A stretch of 64,000 nucleotides of DNA from CAMDPA01 sp965223035. GTDB taxonomy: Bacteria > Pseudomonadota > Alphaproteobacteria > Rhizobiales > Hyphomicrobiaceae. The position numbers and the translations under genes are program-made. The notes beneath the pieces are model-generated. The model was given only the letters and a program-made list of their open reading frames with translations. It made no database searches and was not told where the DNA came from. The stretch spans positions 930,001 to 994,000 of the forward strand of contig OZ244980.1 in assembly GCA_965223035.1 (NCBI GenBank), written 5' to 3'. This document shows positions 35,218 through 43,597 of the stretch, one piece after another; positions within the stretch are counted from its first letter, which is position 1; each line of letters starts with the position of its first letter.

Positions 35218-35538
35218 ATGGCGAAGATCACTTACATACAATCCGACGATTCCCAAACCACCGTCGATGCGGCACCGGGCAATACGGTGATGGAGGCGGC
35301 AAAGCTAAACGACATCGCCGGCATCGAGGCGGAGTGTGGTGGCGCCTGTGCGTGTGCCACCTGCCACGTCTATGTTGACGAGGCGTGGCGATCGATCGTC
35401 GGCGGACCCTCCGAAATGGAGGAGGACATGCTGGATTTCGCCTTTGACGTGCGTGAAGCGAGCCGCCTAGCCTGCCAGATCAAGGTCACGGAGGAACTAG
35501 ACGGCCTGGTCGTTCGTGTGCCGGAGAAACAGTTTTAG
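35218..35538 (+). CDS. [2Fe-2S] ferredoxin, adrenodoxin/FdVI type
   Basis: The protein has 106 residues. Cluster ligands are C40, C46, C49 and C86, in the pattern C-x5-C-x2-C ... C (ECGGACACATC and LACQI). ITYIQSDDSQTTVDAAPGNTVMEAA at the start and MLDFAFDVREASRLACQI fit the vertebrate-type (adrenodoxin/ISC Fdx/FdVI) group rather than plant type. It carries electrons to Fe-S assembly or a P450/oxygenase. The ferredoxin-NADP reductase 150 bp downstream is the likely electron donor. GAGGAG is about 13 nt from the ATG. Confidence 0.92.
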   Translation: MAKITYIQSDDSQTTVDAAPGNTVMEAAKLNDIAGIEAECGGACACATCHVYVDEAWRSIVGGPSEMEEDMLDFAFDVREASRLACQIKVTEELDGLVVRVPEKQF

Positions 35539-35672
35539 ATCGTGTCCGCCTTAAAGTGTGTCAGAGTTAGCCGGAACCATCGGGCTCCTGCCCGCGACCA
35601 CGCGATGGCACGATGTTGTGGTTAGCCGGGTCGGGGAGCAGAATGGTTCCAGTTGGCTCTGAAACGTTGCAG
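35536..35672. repeat. Interspersed repeat between the ferredoxin and its reductase gene
   Basis: The gap holds the box twice in opposite orientation: TTAGCCGGAACCATCGGGCTCC at about 35567-35588 and GGAGCAGAATGGTTCCAGTTGG at about 35635-35656. GATCGTGTCCGCCTTAAAGTG opens it. An in-frame ATG at 35653 falls within this repeat and is not the reductase start. Confidence 0.75.
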
Positions 35673-35688
35673 TCGTGCCGGAGAGATC

Positions 35689-36732
35689 ATGAGCGGTGAG
35701 ACGTCCCTGAGTGTGCCGGTCGAGACAGACGTCGTGATTATCGGCGCCGGTCCGGTCGGTCTGTTCGCCGTGTTCGAGCTGGGCCTGGTCGATATCAAAT
35801 GCCATTTGATTGACATTCTCGACAAGGTTGGTGGGCAGTGCGCGGAGCTTTACCCAGAAAAGCCGATTTATGACATCCCGGGCCTGCCCGTGGTTTCCGG
35901 CCAGGAGTTGACCGATCGGTTGATGGAGCAGATCAAGCCGTTTGACCCGGTGTTCCATCTTGGTCAGCGGGTGGATGCGCTGGCGCGCCAGCCCGACGAC
36001 CGCTTTCTCCTGGCGACGGATGCCGGCACCACGTTTTTGAGCAAGGTGGTGGTGATCGCTGCGGGTGGTGGATCGTTCACACCCAAGCGGCCGCCGCTGG
36101 CCGGTATCGAGGCCTTCGAGGGCACGTCGGTCTTTTATGCGGTGCGCCGCATGGAGGATTTTCGCGGCACGGACCTCTTGATCGTCGGCGGCGGCGACTC
36201 GGCGCTTGATTGGACGCTCAATCTCGAACCGATGGCCAACAGCCTGACGTTATTGCATCGTCGCGACGAGTTCCGCGGCGCGCCGCACTCTGTGGAAAAG
36301 ATGCGGGCGTTGGTCGCGGACGGCAAGGTGCAGCTGTTGATCGGTCAGGCGACCGAGCTGATTGGCCAGGATGGCGCGCTGGAGGCCGTGACGGTGAAGA
36401 CCAAGCAGGGTGAACAGCGCCTTGCCTGCAACCGGTTGCTGCCGTTCTTCGGGTTGACGATGAAGCTCGGGCCGGTCGCGGACTGGGGGCTTAATCTCCA
36501 CGAGAACCTGCTTCCCGTCGACACCGAGAAGTTCGAAACCAGTGAGTCGAGGATTTTCGCAATCGGGGATATCAACACCTATCCCGGCAAGCTCAAGCTG
36601 ATCCTGTCAGGATTTCATGAGGCTGCGCTGATGTCCCAGGCCGCCCATCGCTATATCTATCCTGACAAGAAGCTGCTGTTCCAGTACACGACGTCCTCGT
36701 CGAGCTTGCAAAAGAAGCTCGGCGTGCGTTGA
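35689..36732 (+). CDS. Ferredoxin-NADP(+) reductase, thioredoxin-reductase-like type
   Basis: The protein has 347 residues from an ATG at 35689 with GGAGAG 5 nt upstream. FAD motif IIGAGPVGLFAVFELGL, then DKVGGQCAELYPEKPIYDIPG, NADPH motif IVGGGDSALDW and the C-terminal IFAIGDINTYPGKLKLILSGFHEAALM are those of the TrxR-like FNRs. It has no CxxC redox pair, which separates it from thioredoxin reductases. The C-terminal FQYTTSSSSLQKKLG extension is typical. It reduces ferredoxin with NADPH, and the upstream [2Fe-2S] ferredoxin is the obvious partner. It converges with the SDR gene. Confidence 0.93.
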   Translation: MSGETSLSVPVETDVVIIGAGPVGLFAVFELGLVDIKCHLIDILDKVGGQCAELYPEKPIYDIPGLPVVSGQELTDRLMEQIKPFDPVFHLGQRVDALARQPDDRFLLATDAGTTFLSKVVVIAAGGGSFTPKRPPLAGIEAFEGTSVFYAVRRMEDFRGTDLLIVGGGDSALDWTLNLEPMANSLTLLHRRDEFRGAPHSVEKMRALVADGKVQLLIGQATELIGQDGALEAVTVKTKQGEQRLACNRLLPFFGLTMKLGPVADWGLNLHENLLPVDTEKFETSESRIFAIGDINTYPGKLKLILSGFHEAALMSQAAHRYIYPDKKLLFQYTTSSSSLQKKLGVR

Positions 36733-36751
36733 TCTGAGCCGTGGCGGTCGC

Positions 36752-37510
36752 TCAATAGCCGACGATGGTCTCAGCACCGTTGGGGCTGATGATCTGACCC
36801 GAGATCATCTCGGTCTCGGGCGAAGCCAGCCAAGCGACGACGTAGGAGATCTCGAGCGGCTCGACGAAGCGGCCGAGCGGAATTCCTGCTTCCCTCGATT
36901 TCACCGTCTCGATGGGATTTGAGCCGAGCGTCATCTCCGTGACGATGAAGCCGGGGGCCACGGCGTTAACCTTGATATTGTAAGGGGCCAGCTCCTTGGC
37001 CCAGCACTTGGTGAAGCCGGACAGCGCTGACTTGGCGGCGCTATAGTGCGAGGCGTTGGCGTTGCCCCCCATCGCGTAGATCGACGAGATGTTGATGACG
37101 CGGCCCGCGCGCTGGGCCTTCAGCATCGGTAACACCGCTTGGGTGGCAAAAAAGGCGGCTTTGACGTGAACATCGAACATCTGATCGAAGATCGCCTCAT
37201 CGATGTCCTCGATGGCCAGCCGCTTGCCGCCGACGCCGGCATTGTTGACGATGACGTCGATCCCGCCGAGCGCGTCGATGCCGCCTTGAATGTCTGATTG
37301 CAGGGCACGCACGTCGCGCACGTCCGCGTAGATGGCGTGTGCCTTGCGGCCGTTGGCGCGCACCATCGCGGCGGTCTCGTCAGCCCCATCGCGCTTGACG
37401 TCGTGAACGATGATGTCGGCACCGCGCTGTGACATCAACACGGCGTGGCTTCGCCCCATGCCCCCGCCGGACCCTGTGATCAACACCTTAAGACCGTCGA
37501 GACTGGCCAT
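36752..37510 (-). CDS. Short-chain dehydrogenase/reductase (SDR)
   Basis: The protein has 252 residues from an ATG at 37510 with GGAGG 9 nt upstream; another GGAGGAG lies just further up in a duplicated segment. The NAD(P) motif TGSGGGMG is at 12-19, followed by NNAG at 89-92. The catalytic residues are S143, Y156 and K160 (SHYSAAK). APGFIVTEM and a C-terminal SGQIISPNGAE are typical of classical SDRs. Asp37 after the second strand suggests NAD(H) preference. The substrate is unknown. It is divergent from the amidase gene. Confidence 0.9.
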   Translation of the reverse strand: MASLDGLKVLITGSGGGMGRSHAVLMSQRGADIIVHDVKRDGADETAAMVRANGRKAHAIYADVRDVRALQSDIQGGIDALGGIDVIVNNAGVGGKRLAIEDIDEAIFDQMFDVHVKAAFFATQAVLPMLKAQRAGRVINISSIYAMGGNANASHYSAAKSALSGFTKCWAKELAPYNIKVNAVAPGFIVTEMTLGSNPIETVKSREAGIPLGRFVEPLEISYVVAWLASPETEMISGQIISPNGAETIVGY

Positions 37511-37791
37511 TGTCATCTCCTCCAACCTTTGTCGTCTCCTCCAACACCCGTTGCAGTGGGCGTTGGCGCCATCCCGTTCACCTGCCCGACCACCCTCATC
37601 ATCAGCAGTGCGTGGTGACGTCCGTTCGCAGTCGGCCATCTGTAACCGCCATCAAGGGATGCCGCGCCGGTGGCCCTCGCGCGCCGTCGCGCAGCGCCAG
37701 CAGTGCAGCGTCCTGCATGATTTGCCGATTGGGCTCATGTTGCTAGAGTTGCACCGATGGTTGGTCATTTCAAACCAGCGAGAAAAACCGC

Positions 37792-39168
37792 ATGACAGAG
37801 CGGTCATCGCCTGCGGGCAGGTATGATCCCGCGCACCCCCCGCTGATCTCTTTCGTCGATGCGCGCGCACGCTTTCGGGAGGGTACGGATAGCCCGCGCG
37901 CCCTGCTCGAGCGATGCCTGGAGCGGATCGCGGCGATGGAGCCGGCGGTTCAGGCCTGGGCCTATTTGGATCCACAAGCTGCGCGGCGGCGCGCGGACGA
38001 AGCGAGCCAGCGTTATCGCGCAGGTCAGCCGCTGTCACCGATCGATGGCTTGCCGTTCGGTATCAAGGACTTGATCGAAACCTGCGACATGCCGACCGAA
38101 TTCGGCTCGGAGCTGTTTCGCGGCCACCGACCGATCCGCGATGCGGCGGTGGTTTACGTCATGAAAAAAGGTGGTGCGGTGCCGGTCGGCAAGACCGTGA
38201 CGGTGACGTTGGGCGGTGGTGATCCAGCGCGCACGCGCAACCCGCACGATACCTCGCGAACGCCCGGTGGCTCCTCCTCCGGCTCCGCCGCCGCGGTTGG
38301 TTGTGGCATGGTGCCGTTGGCGCTGGGTACCCATGCGCGCGGGTCCACCATCCGGCCGGCCAGCTTTTGTGGCACGTTCGCGCTGAAAGCCACGTTTGGC
38401 GCCATCAATCGGCAGGGCGTCTATTCCGCTGCGGAGAGCATGGATCATCTGGGTGTGCTGGCCGGCTCGCTGTCCGACGTCTGGGTCACGGCCCGCTATG
38501 CGGCGCGCCATGCCGGCGGCGATCCCGGCCATCCGGGCCTTTACGGCGGTGCCGAGGCGCCGTTGCCGGCCAAGCCGGCCCGCTTCATTCGCCTCGACAT
38601 GGCCGGTTGGCCGCACACGCCGGAGCCCGTCAAGGCGCAGTTCGAGGTCCAGATCAAAGCCTTGCAGCAGGCCGGTGTCGAGATCTACACGCGGCACGAT
38701 GACGTCGGCATCGAGGCCTACGAGCAGCAGCTGGCGCAAACGCCGCAGCTGTGGGCCGCGCTTTACCGGTTCGAGATGCGGTGGCCGCTATTTCAGTATC
38801 GCGATTACGACGCCGGCAAATTACCGCCGCGCTTGCTGGCCGGGCTGGCGGAAGGCGACACCACATCGCAAGAAAGCTACCGTCTGGCCCTGTTGGACCG
38901 CGCGCGGCTCAAGGCAACCCACGAGGCGTTGGCGCAACGGGTCGACGGCTTCGTGACCTTGTCCTCGCCCGGCCCCGGTCCGGTCGGTATGGACCAGGGC
39001 AGCGCGATCTTCAACGAGGCCTCGTCGATCCTGGGGGCGCCGGCCATCAATCTGCCCTTGATGGCCCATGACGATGCCCCGGTTGGCCTGCAGTTGCTTG
39101 GTCCATGGCATGGTGATGAGCGATTGACGGCGGTCGCCAGATGGATTGCCGAGGAGCACACTGGCTGA
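37792..39168 (+). CDS. Amidase-signature-family hydrolase
   Basis: The protein has 458 residues. The Ser-cisSer-Lys triad is placed at K92 (FGIKD), cis-Ser in GGSSSGS (159-165) and nucleophile S185 in THARGSTIRPASFCGTFALK, an intact amidase signature. Substrates of such enzymes are carboxylic amides, ureas or carbamates; the specific one is unknown. It leads a likely plus-strand group with the luciferase-like monooxygenase (105 bp later) and the alpha/beta hydrolase, which together look catabolic. It lies divergent to the SDR with about 280 bp in between. Confidence 0.88.
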   Translation: MTERSSPAGRYDPAHPPLISFVDARARFREGTDSPRALLERCLERIAAMEPAVQAWAYLDPQAARRRADEASQRYRAGQPLSPIDGLPFGIKDLIETCDMPTEFGSELFRGHRPIRDAAVVYVMKKGGAVPVGKTVTVTLGGGDPARTRNPHDTSRTPGGSSSGSAAAVGCGMVPLALGTHARGSTIRPASFCGTFALKATFGAINRQGVYSAAESMDHLGVLAGSLSDVWVTARYAARHAGGDPGHPGLYGGAEAPLPAKPARFIRLDMAGWPHTPEPVKAQFEVQIKALQQAGVEIYTRHDDVGIEAYEQQLAQTPQLWAALYRFEMRWPLFQYRDYDAGKLPPRLLAGLAEGDTTSQESYRLALLDRARLKATHEALAQRVDGFVTLSSPGPGPVGMDQGSAIFNEASSILGAPAINLPLMAHDDAPVGLQLLGPWHGDERLTAVARWIAEEHTG

Positions 39169-39273
39169 TGAGGCGCACGTGATGGCTGCCCGCTGCACCC
39201 GCCGTCCACCGCCGACAATCGCGCTGCGCGGACGATGTTCCCACGGACAATCTGAGAGCTGCGAGACACGCAA

Positions 39274-40518
39274 ATGAAATTTCACTGGTTCCATTTGATG
39301 CCTTATCCGCACCTGCCGGACGACTTTCAGCAGCGCTACCGTTCGGTTTGGGTCGATCCGCCCGCGGCTGATCTGTACGATCCGATCAAGGGCCATCACG
39401 TCTACAACGAGTATCTCGATCAGCTGGAGTATGCAGAGCGGTGCGGGTTCGATGGCATCTGCGTCAACGAGCACCACCAGAACGGTTACGGCCTGATGCC
39501 TTCACCCAATCTGATGGCGGCCGCGCTTGCACGGCGAACGACGCAGGCCAAACTGGTGGTGCTGGGCAACTCGGTGGCGCTCTACGACCCGCCGATCAGG
39601 GTCGCCGAAGAGATGGCGATGCTGGACGTGATGTCCGGTGGCCGGCTGGTCGCAGGCTTTCCGGTCGGCACGGCGATGGATACCGCTTACTGCTACGGGG
39701 CCAATCCGGCGACGCTGCGCGACAAGTATCGGGAGGGCGTGGAGCTCATTGTGCGCGCCTGGCAGGAGCGGCGGCCGTTCGCGTTCAACGGCAAATACAC
39801 CCAGCTGCGCTACGTCAATCCGTGGCCGACCCCGATCCAAACGCCGCGACCGCCGGTCTGGGTTCCCGGTGGCGGCAGCATCGAGACCTGGGAATGGTGC
39901 CTCAAGAACGATTTCCTCTACGCCTACCTGACATACTTCGGCTACTTGGCCGGCACCAAGGTGATCGACGGGTTCTGGGAGACGGTGGAGCGCATGGGGG
40001 AAGAGCCGAACCCCTATCGCGTCGGCTTTTTGCAGTTCGTCGGCGTGGCCGAGAACGACGCGGAGGCAGAGCGGCTTTATGCGGGCCCAGCCCAGTACTT
40101 TTACAATCGATGTTTTCACTTGCACCCCGGTTTCGTCGCTCCGCCGGGCTACGCCAGCGTCGCCACCATCCGCAAGGGTGTGCAAAGCCAGGTGCGGTCC
40201 TCGGCCGTCCAGGTTCAGGGCAAAACCATGGAGTGGGCGGAGATCCTCGATCGCGGCTGCGTGGTGGCCGGCAGCCCGGCGACCGTGGCCGACCGGCTCA
40301 ACGACATGGCCGATCGCATGCGCGTTGGCCACGTGATGCTGCTCATGCACTTCGGCAACATGGCGCACGCGACGACGCTTTATAACACGACGCGCTTTGC
40401 CCGCGAGGTGATGCCGAAACTGCGTCATCGGTTCAGCGAGTGGGAGGATAAGTGGTGGCCGACGCAGACGCTCTCGTCGACTCGCCAGCCAGCGTCGTTG
40501 GCGCCGGCAGCGCAGTAG
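39274..40518 (+). CDS. LLM-class (bacterial luciferase-like) flavin-dependent monooxygenase
   Basis: The protein has 414 residues. The fold signature of the luciferase family is clear: EYLDQLEYAERCGFDGICVNEHHQNGYGLMPSPNLMAAALA, LGNSVALYDPPIRVAEEMAMLDVMSGGRLVAGFPVG and YREGVELIVRAWQ. These enzymes use reduced FMN or F420 and oxygen to oxidise diverse substrates; a flavin reductase is not evident nearby. It ends 11 bp before the alpha/beta hydrolase start, so the two are co-transcribed. Confidence 0.9.
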   Translation: MKFHWFHLMPYPHLPDDFQQRYRSVWVDPPAADLYDPIKGHHVYNEYLDQLEYAERCGFDGICVNEHHQNGYGLMPSPNLMAAALARRTTQAKLVVLGNSVALYDPPIRVAEEMAMLDVMSGGRLVAGFPVGTAMDTAYCYGANPATLRDKYREGVELIVRAWQERRPFAFNGKYTQLRYVNPWPTPIQTPRPPVWVPGGGSIETWEWCLKNDFLYAYLTYFGYLAGTKVIDGFWETVERMGEEPNPYRVGFLQFVGVAENDAEAERLYAGPAQYFYNRCFHLHPGFVAPPGYASVATIRKGVQSQVRSSAVQVQGKTMEWAEILDRGCVVAGSPATVADRLNDMADRMRVGHVMLLMHFGNMAHATTLYNTTRFAREVMPKLRHRFSEWEDKWWPTQTLSSTRQPASLAPAAQ

Positions 40519-40529
40519 GTGAGGTTGTG

Positions 40530-41330
40530 ATGGACCGCGAGATCATCGCCCTTAGCGGCCGCCGCAGCGTTGAGGTCCAGCGCGTGGGACACGGCCCCGA
40601 CCTGGTTTGGCTGCACGGGCTGCACGGTGTGCGACCGGATGATCCGGTGATCGCGGCCTTGTCCGAGCGGCATCGGGTGATCGCACCGTTGGCACCCGGC
40701 TTCAACGACATCGAGGAACTCGATGACGTGCGCGATGTACACGATCTGGCGCTGCACTACGACGACATTCTGGAGGCGTTGGGGCTAGGCCAGGTCAAGC
40801 TCGTCGGCCATTCGTTCGGTGCCATGATCGCAGCCGAGCTGGCCGCGCACGTGCCGAAACGTGTCGACCGGCTGGTGCTGATTTCGCCGTTCGGCCTTTG
40901 GCGTGACGATCATCCGGTGGCGGATCTGTTCGCTCGGCCTTACGCCGCGATCGATCAGATCTTATGGCGCGACGGTGTGCCGAAGGGTCCGCTGGCCGCG
41001 CCGCTGGGACCGCCGGATGACCCGATCGAACAAGCCGTGGCGCTGGTGCAGGCGATGACCAGCGTCGCCAAATTCATCTGGCCGATCCCCGATAAGGGGC
41101 TGCGCCGTCGGCTGCCGCGGGTGAAGGCGGCGACGCTGGTGATCTTCGGTGCCGAGGATACCTTCGTGCCGGCGATTTATGCCGATGAGTTCGCCGAGAC
41201 GATCGCCGGTGCCCGGCGCGCCGTCATCCCGGAGGCGGCGCATATGGTGGTCTATGAGCGCACCGCGACCGTGTTGGCGTTGATCGAGCAGCACATGGCA
41301 GGCGAGCGGGATGGTTCCAGCAAACTGTGA
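40530..41330 (+). CDS. Alpha/beta-fold hydrolase whose C-terminus is encoded by the interspersed repeat
   Basis: The protein has 266 residues from an ATG at 40530 with GAGG upstream. The nucleophile elbow GHSFG places Ser95; the acid is in FGAEDTFVP and the His in PEAAHMVVYE. The upper cap is helical, as in the HPP-ring-cleavage-product hydrolase (MhpC-like) group, but the reaction is unknown. The last ten residues, AGERDGSSKL, are encoded by the GAGCGGGATGGTTCCAGC box, so the repeat donated the stop codon and tail. It is co-transcribed with the monooxygenase. Confidence 0.88.
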   Translation: MDREIIALSGRRSVEVQRVGHGPDLVWLHGLHGVRPDDPVIAALSERHRVIAPLAPGFNDIEELDDVRDVHDLALHYDDILEALGLGQVKLVGHSFGAMIAAELAAHVPKRVDRLVLISPFGLWRDDHPVADLFARPYAAIDQILWRDGVPKGPLAAPLGPPDDPIEQAVALVQAMTSVAKFIWPIPDKGLRRRLPRVKAATLVIFGAEDTFVPAIYADEFAETIAGARRAVIPEAAHMVVYERTATVLALIEQHMAGERDGSSKL

Positions 41331-41410
41331 CACACTATCAACTAGATCATCCCGCCTTAAATCGGAACCGCAAAGCCGGTTCCGATTTAAGGCGGGATGA
41401 TCTAGACCGA
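41301..41410. repeat. Interspersed repeat with a perfect 29-bp palindrome
   Basis: The box GAGCGGGATGGTTCCAGC (41304-41321) sits inside the hydrolase 3' end. Arms at 41342-41370 and 41377-41405 are exact reverse complements over 29 bp, with loop CAAAGC. Both arms contain CGCCTTAAATCGGAACCG. The structure lies between convergent genes and could terminate both transcripts, although it lacks a T-run. Confidence 0.95.
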
Positions 41411-41415
41411 GATGA

Positions 41416-43407
41416 TCAGCCGGTCATTCCAGGGCTTGCCGCCGGCGCCTGCAAGGCGGCTTCCAGCCGAGAGCGGGCCGCTTGCGCGGTCGGTGACCAC
41501 GACACCTTGCGTGCGGCCACCAGGTTCGCCTCCGATCGCAAGATCTCGCCATCCTGAAGCACCTTCAGTCCGTTGGCGCTCAGCGTCGTTCCCGTCGTGG
41601 TGATGTCGACGATCAAATCGGCGGTGCCCGCGGCCGGCGTCCCCTCGGTGGCGCCGAGTGACTCAACGATCAGGTAGTCGTTCACGCCCTTCTCGCTGAA
41701 ATAGCCCCGGGTCAGGTTCTTGTACTTGGTGGCAACCCGCAGCCTGCGCCCGTTGCTGCGTCGGAACGCGCGCGCCATTTCCTGCAGATCCGACATGGTC
41801 TCGACATCGAGCCAGCTCTGCGGCACAGCAACCACCACGCGGGCCTGTCCGAAGCCGAGCTTGGCGATCAGTTCGACGGTCGCTTCAAAATCAACGATCT
41901 CCTCACGCGCCAAGTCTTCGCCGGTGATCCCCATATGAGCCCGCCCGAGCTTCAATTGCTGAACGACTTCCGCGGCCGACACGAACACCACGTCGAGGCC
42001 GGCGAGACCAGCGATCTCGCCGCGATAGCCGCGCTCGCTGCCGACCTTGCGTAGCACCAGGCCGGCGCTGGCGAGGCGATCGACGGTCTGGTCCATCAAC
42101 CGTCCCTTGGAGGGCACCGCCAACACCAGGTTTTTGCTCAAGGCCGGCGCAGTTGCACCATTGATCGGCGGCGCAGCGATCGGATGGACCGCCGTTCTAT
42201 TGACGTTCGGATTGACCGCTTCGAGCAGGCGTTCGGTGTGGATCGCGGAGCCCACGGCCGGCAGATCGCCAGCGGCGCCGACCGCTTTCATCAGGCCGTC
42301 GTAGCGTCCACCGCCGGCGATCGGGCTCGCGACGCCGAGGTCCGGCACCACGATGTCGAACACGAAGCCGGTATAATATTCGAGGTTGCGGCCGAACTCC
42401 GCTGCAAACTCCAGCGCGTCAACGTTTAAGCCAGCAGCTGCCATCAGCTGCAACCGGCGATTGAAGGTTTCGAGAGCGCGCTCAGTCCTGGGGCCGGCGT
42501 TGGCGAGCGTTGCTTCGAGCTGGCACACGATCTTTGACAGCGGCGCATTGATATTCAGATACGCCTCGATTTGGGCTGCCGATTGCGCCGGTATCGGGGC
42601 GGCCGCAGCGTCCGCGGTAGCAGCCAGTAGACCCGCGGTGATGTCGGCGAGGGTCCTCACGCCGGCGGGCTCGATGCCTTGAGAATCCAAGTAAGCGGCC
42701 ACGCCTCGTTCGGCGCGGACAGGATCGGCGGGATCGAGCGCACCGCGCAACGTGGCGGGCAGCCGTCGGACCGATCCCTTGGCGGCGAGCGCCAGCCGAT
42801 TGAGCTCGGCGCGGAAGGCGCTCGGCCGCCACACGCGTCCACGCAAGCGTTGACGGAAACGATCCGGCAATTGAAGATCGCCCAACAGGGCGTGAAACAG
42901 TCCCAGGTCACCGATGCGGATCTGGTAGCCGCGCAGGCCGGCCGCGCGGACGGCATCGATGATCAAGGTGAGCGCTTCGGTTTCGGCCCGCTCGGCATCG
43001 TCGCCGGCGATAATCTCGATGCCGGCCTGACGGAACTCGTTGGGATGGGTGGCGTTGGCGCCGTGCAACTGAAAGCGGAATGCCGGGCCATTGTAGCAGA
43101 ACCGGGCGGAGGAATCAGCCTGGGCGTGGCGGGCCAGATAGAGACGGCAGGTCGGAACCGTCAAATCCGGTCGCAGACACAGCTCATGTCCATCGGGATC
43201 GGTGAACACGTAGGTGCGCCGCCGAAGGCTCTCGCCGATCACGTCCAGATAAACGTCCGCAGGCTGGATGATGGCGGGCGCGACTGCTTCGAAGCCGGCG
43301 CGCATGAAGACCGACATCAGACCCGCGGCCTGACGCTCCAAAGCTTCGAATTCTCGTGCCGATTCAGCGGCCATGTGCATGCTGTCCCGGGCAGCCATCG
43401 ATTGCAT
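41416..43407 (-). CDS. HisZ-HisG fusion: ATP phosphoribosyltransferase with its regulatory subunit in one chain
   Basis: The protein has 663 residues from an ATG at 43407. Residues 1-398 are HisZ, a class II tRNA-synthetase-like protein (ELCLRPDLTVPTCRLYLA, HPNEFRQAGIEIIAGDD, GGGRYDGLM). After a Pro/Ala linker (399-425), residues 426-663 are the short form of HisG: NLVLAVPSKGRLMDQT, ATKYKNLTRGYF and PRPP site DLIVDITTTGTTLSANGL. HisG catalyses the first step of histidine synthesis (ATP plus PRPP), and short HisG normally needs HisZ as a separate subunit. Here they form one reading frame with no stop between them. It is divergent from the FAH-family gene. No other his gene is in the window. 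Confidence 0.9.
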   Translation of the reverse strand: MQSMAARDSMHMAAESAREFEALERQAAGLMSVFMRAGFEAVAPAIIQPADVYLDVIGESLRRRTYVFTDPDGHELCLRPDLTVPTCRLYLARHAQADSSARFCYNGPAFRFQLHGANATHPNEFRQAGIEIIAGDDAERAETEALTLIIDAVRAAGLRGYQIRIGDLGLFHALLGDLQLPDRFRQRLRGRVWRPSAFRAELNRLALAAKGSVRRLPATLRGALDPADPVRAERGVAAYLDSQGIEPAGVRTLADITAGLLAATADAAAAPIPAQSAAQIEAYLNINAPLSKIVCQLEATLANAGPRTERALETFNRRLQLMAAAGLNVDALEFAAEFGRNLEYYTGFVFDIVVPDLGVASPIAGGGRYDGLMKAVGAAGDLPAVGSAIHTERLLEAVNPNVNRTAVHPIAAPPINGATAPALSKNLVLAVPSKGRLMDQTVDRLASAGLVLRKVGSERGYRGEIAGLAGLDVVFVSAAEVVQQLKLGRAHMGITGEDLAREEIVDFEATVELIAKLGFGQARVVVAVPQSWLDVETMSDLQEMARAFRRSNGRRLRVATKYKNLTRGYFSEKGVNDYLIVESLGATEGTPAAGTADLIVDITTTGTTLSANGLKVLQDGEILRSEANLVAARKVSWSPTAQAARSRLEAALQAPAASPGMTG

Positions 43408-43597
43408 GCGTCCCGCCCCTAGATAAAGAACGTGCCCAAAAAGAACCAGCCCCCTCCGATATCGGCCTCGCGGCCGAGGCAGCCAGCGTTGGTTGGCACG
43501 GGATTGTCGGGCGCGGTGTTGCGGGATATGACGGAAACGAAGGCTTGATGCGGCTCCCCGTTGGGCCGATTGCGCGCGGCGAGAAAGAAGGCATGCC

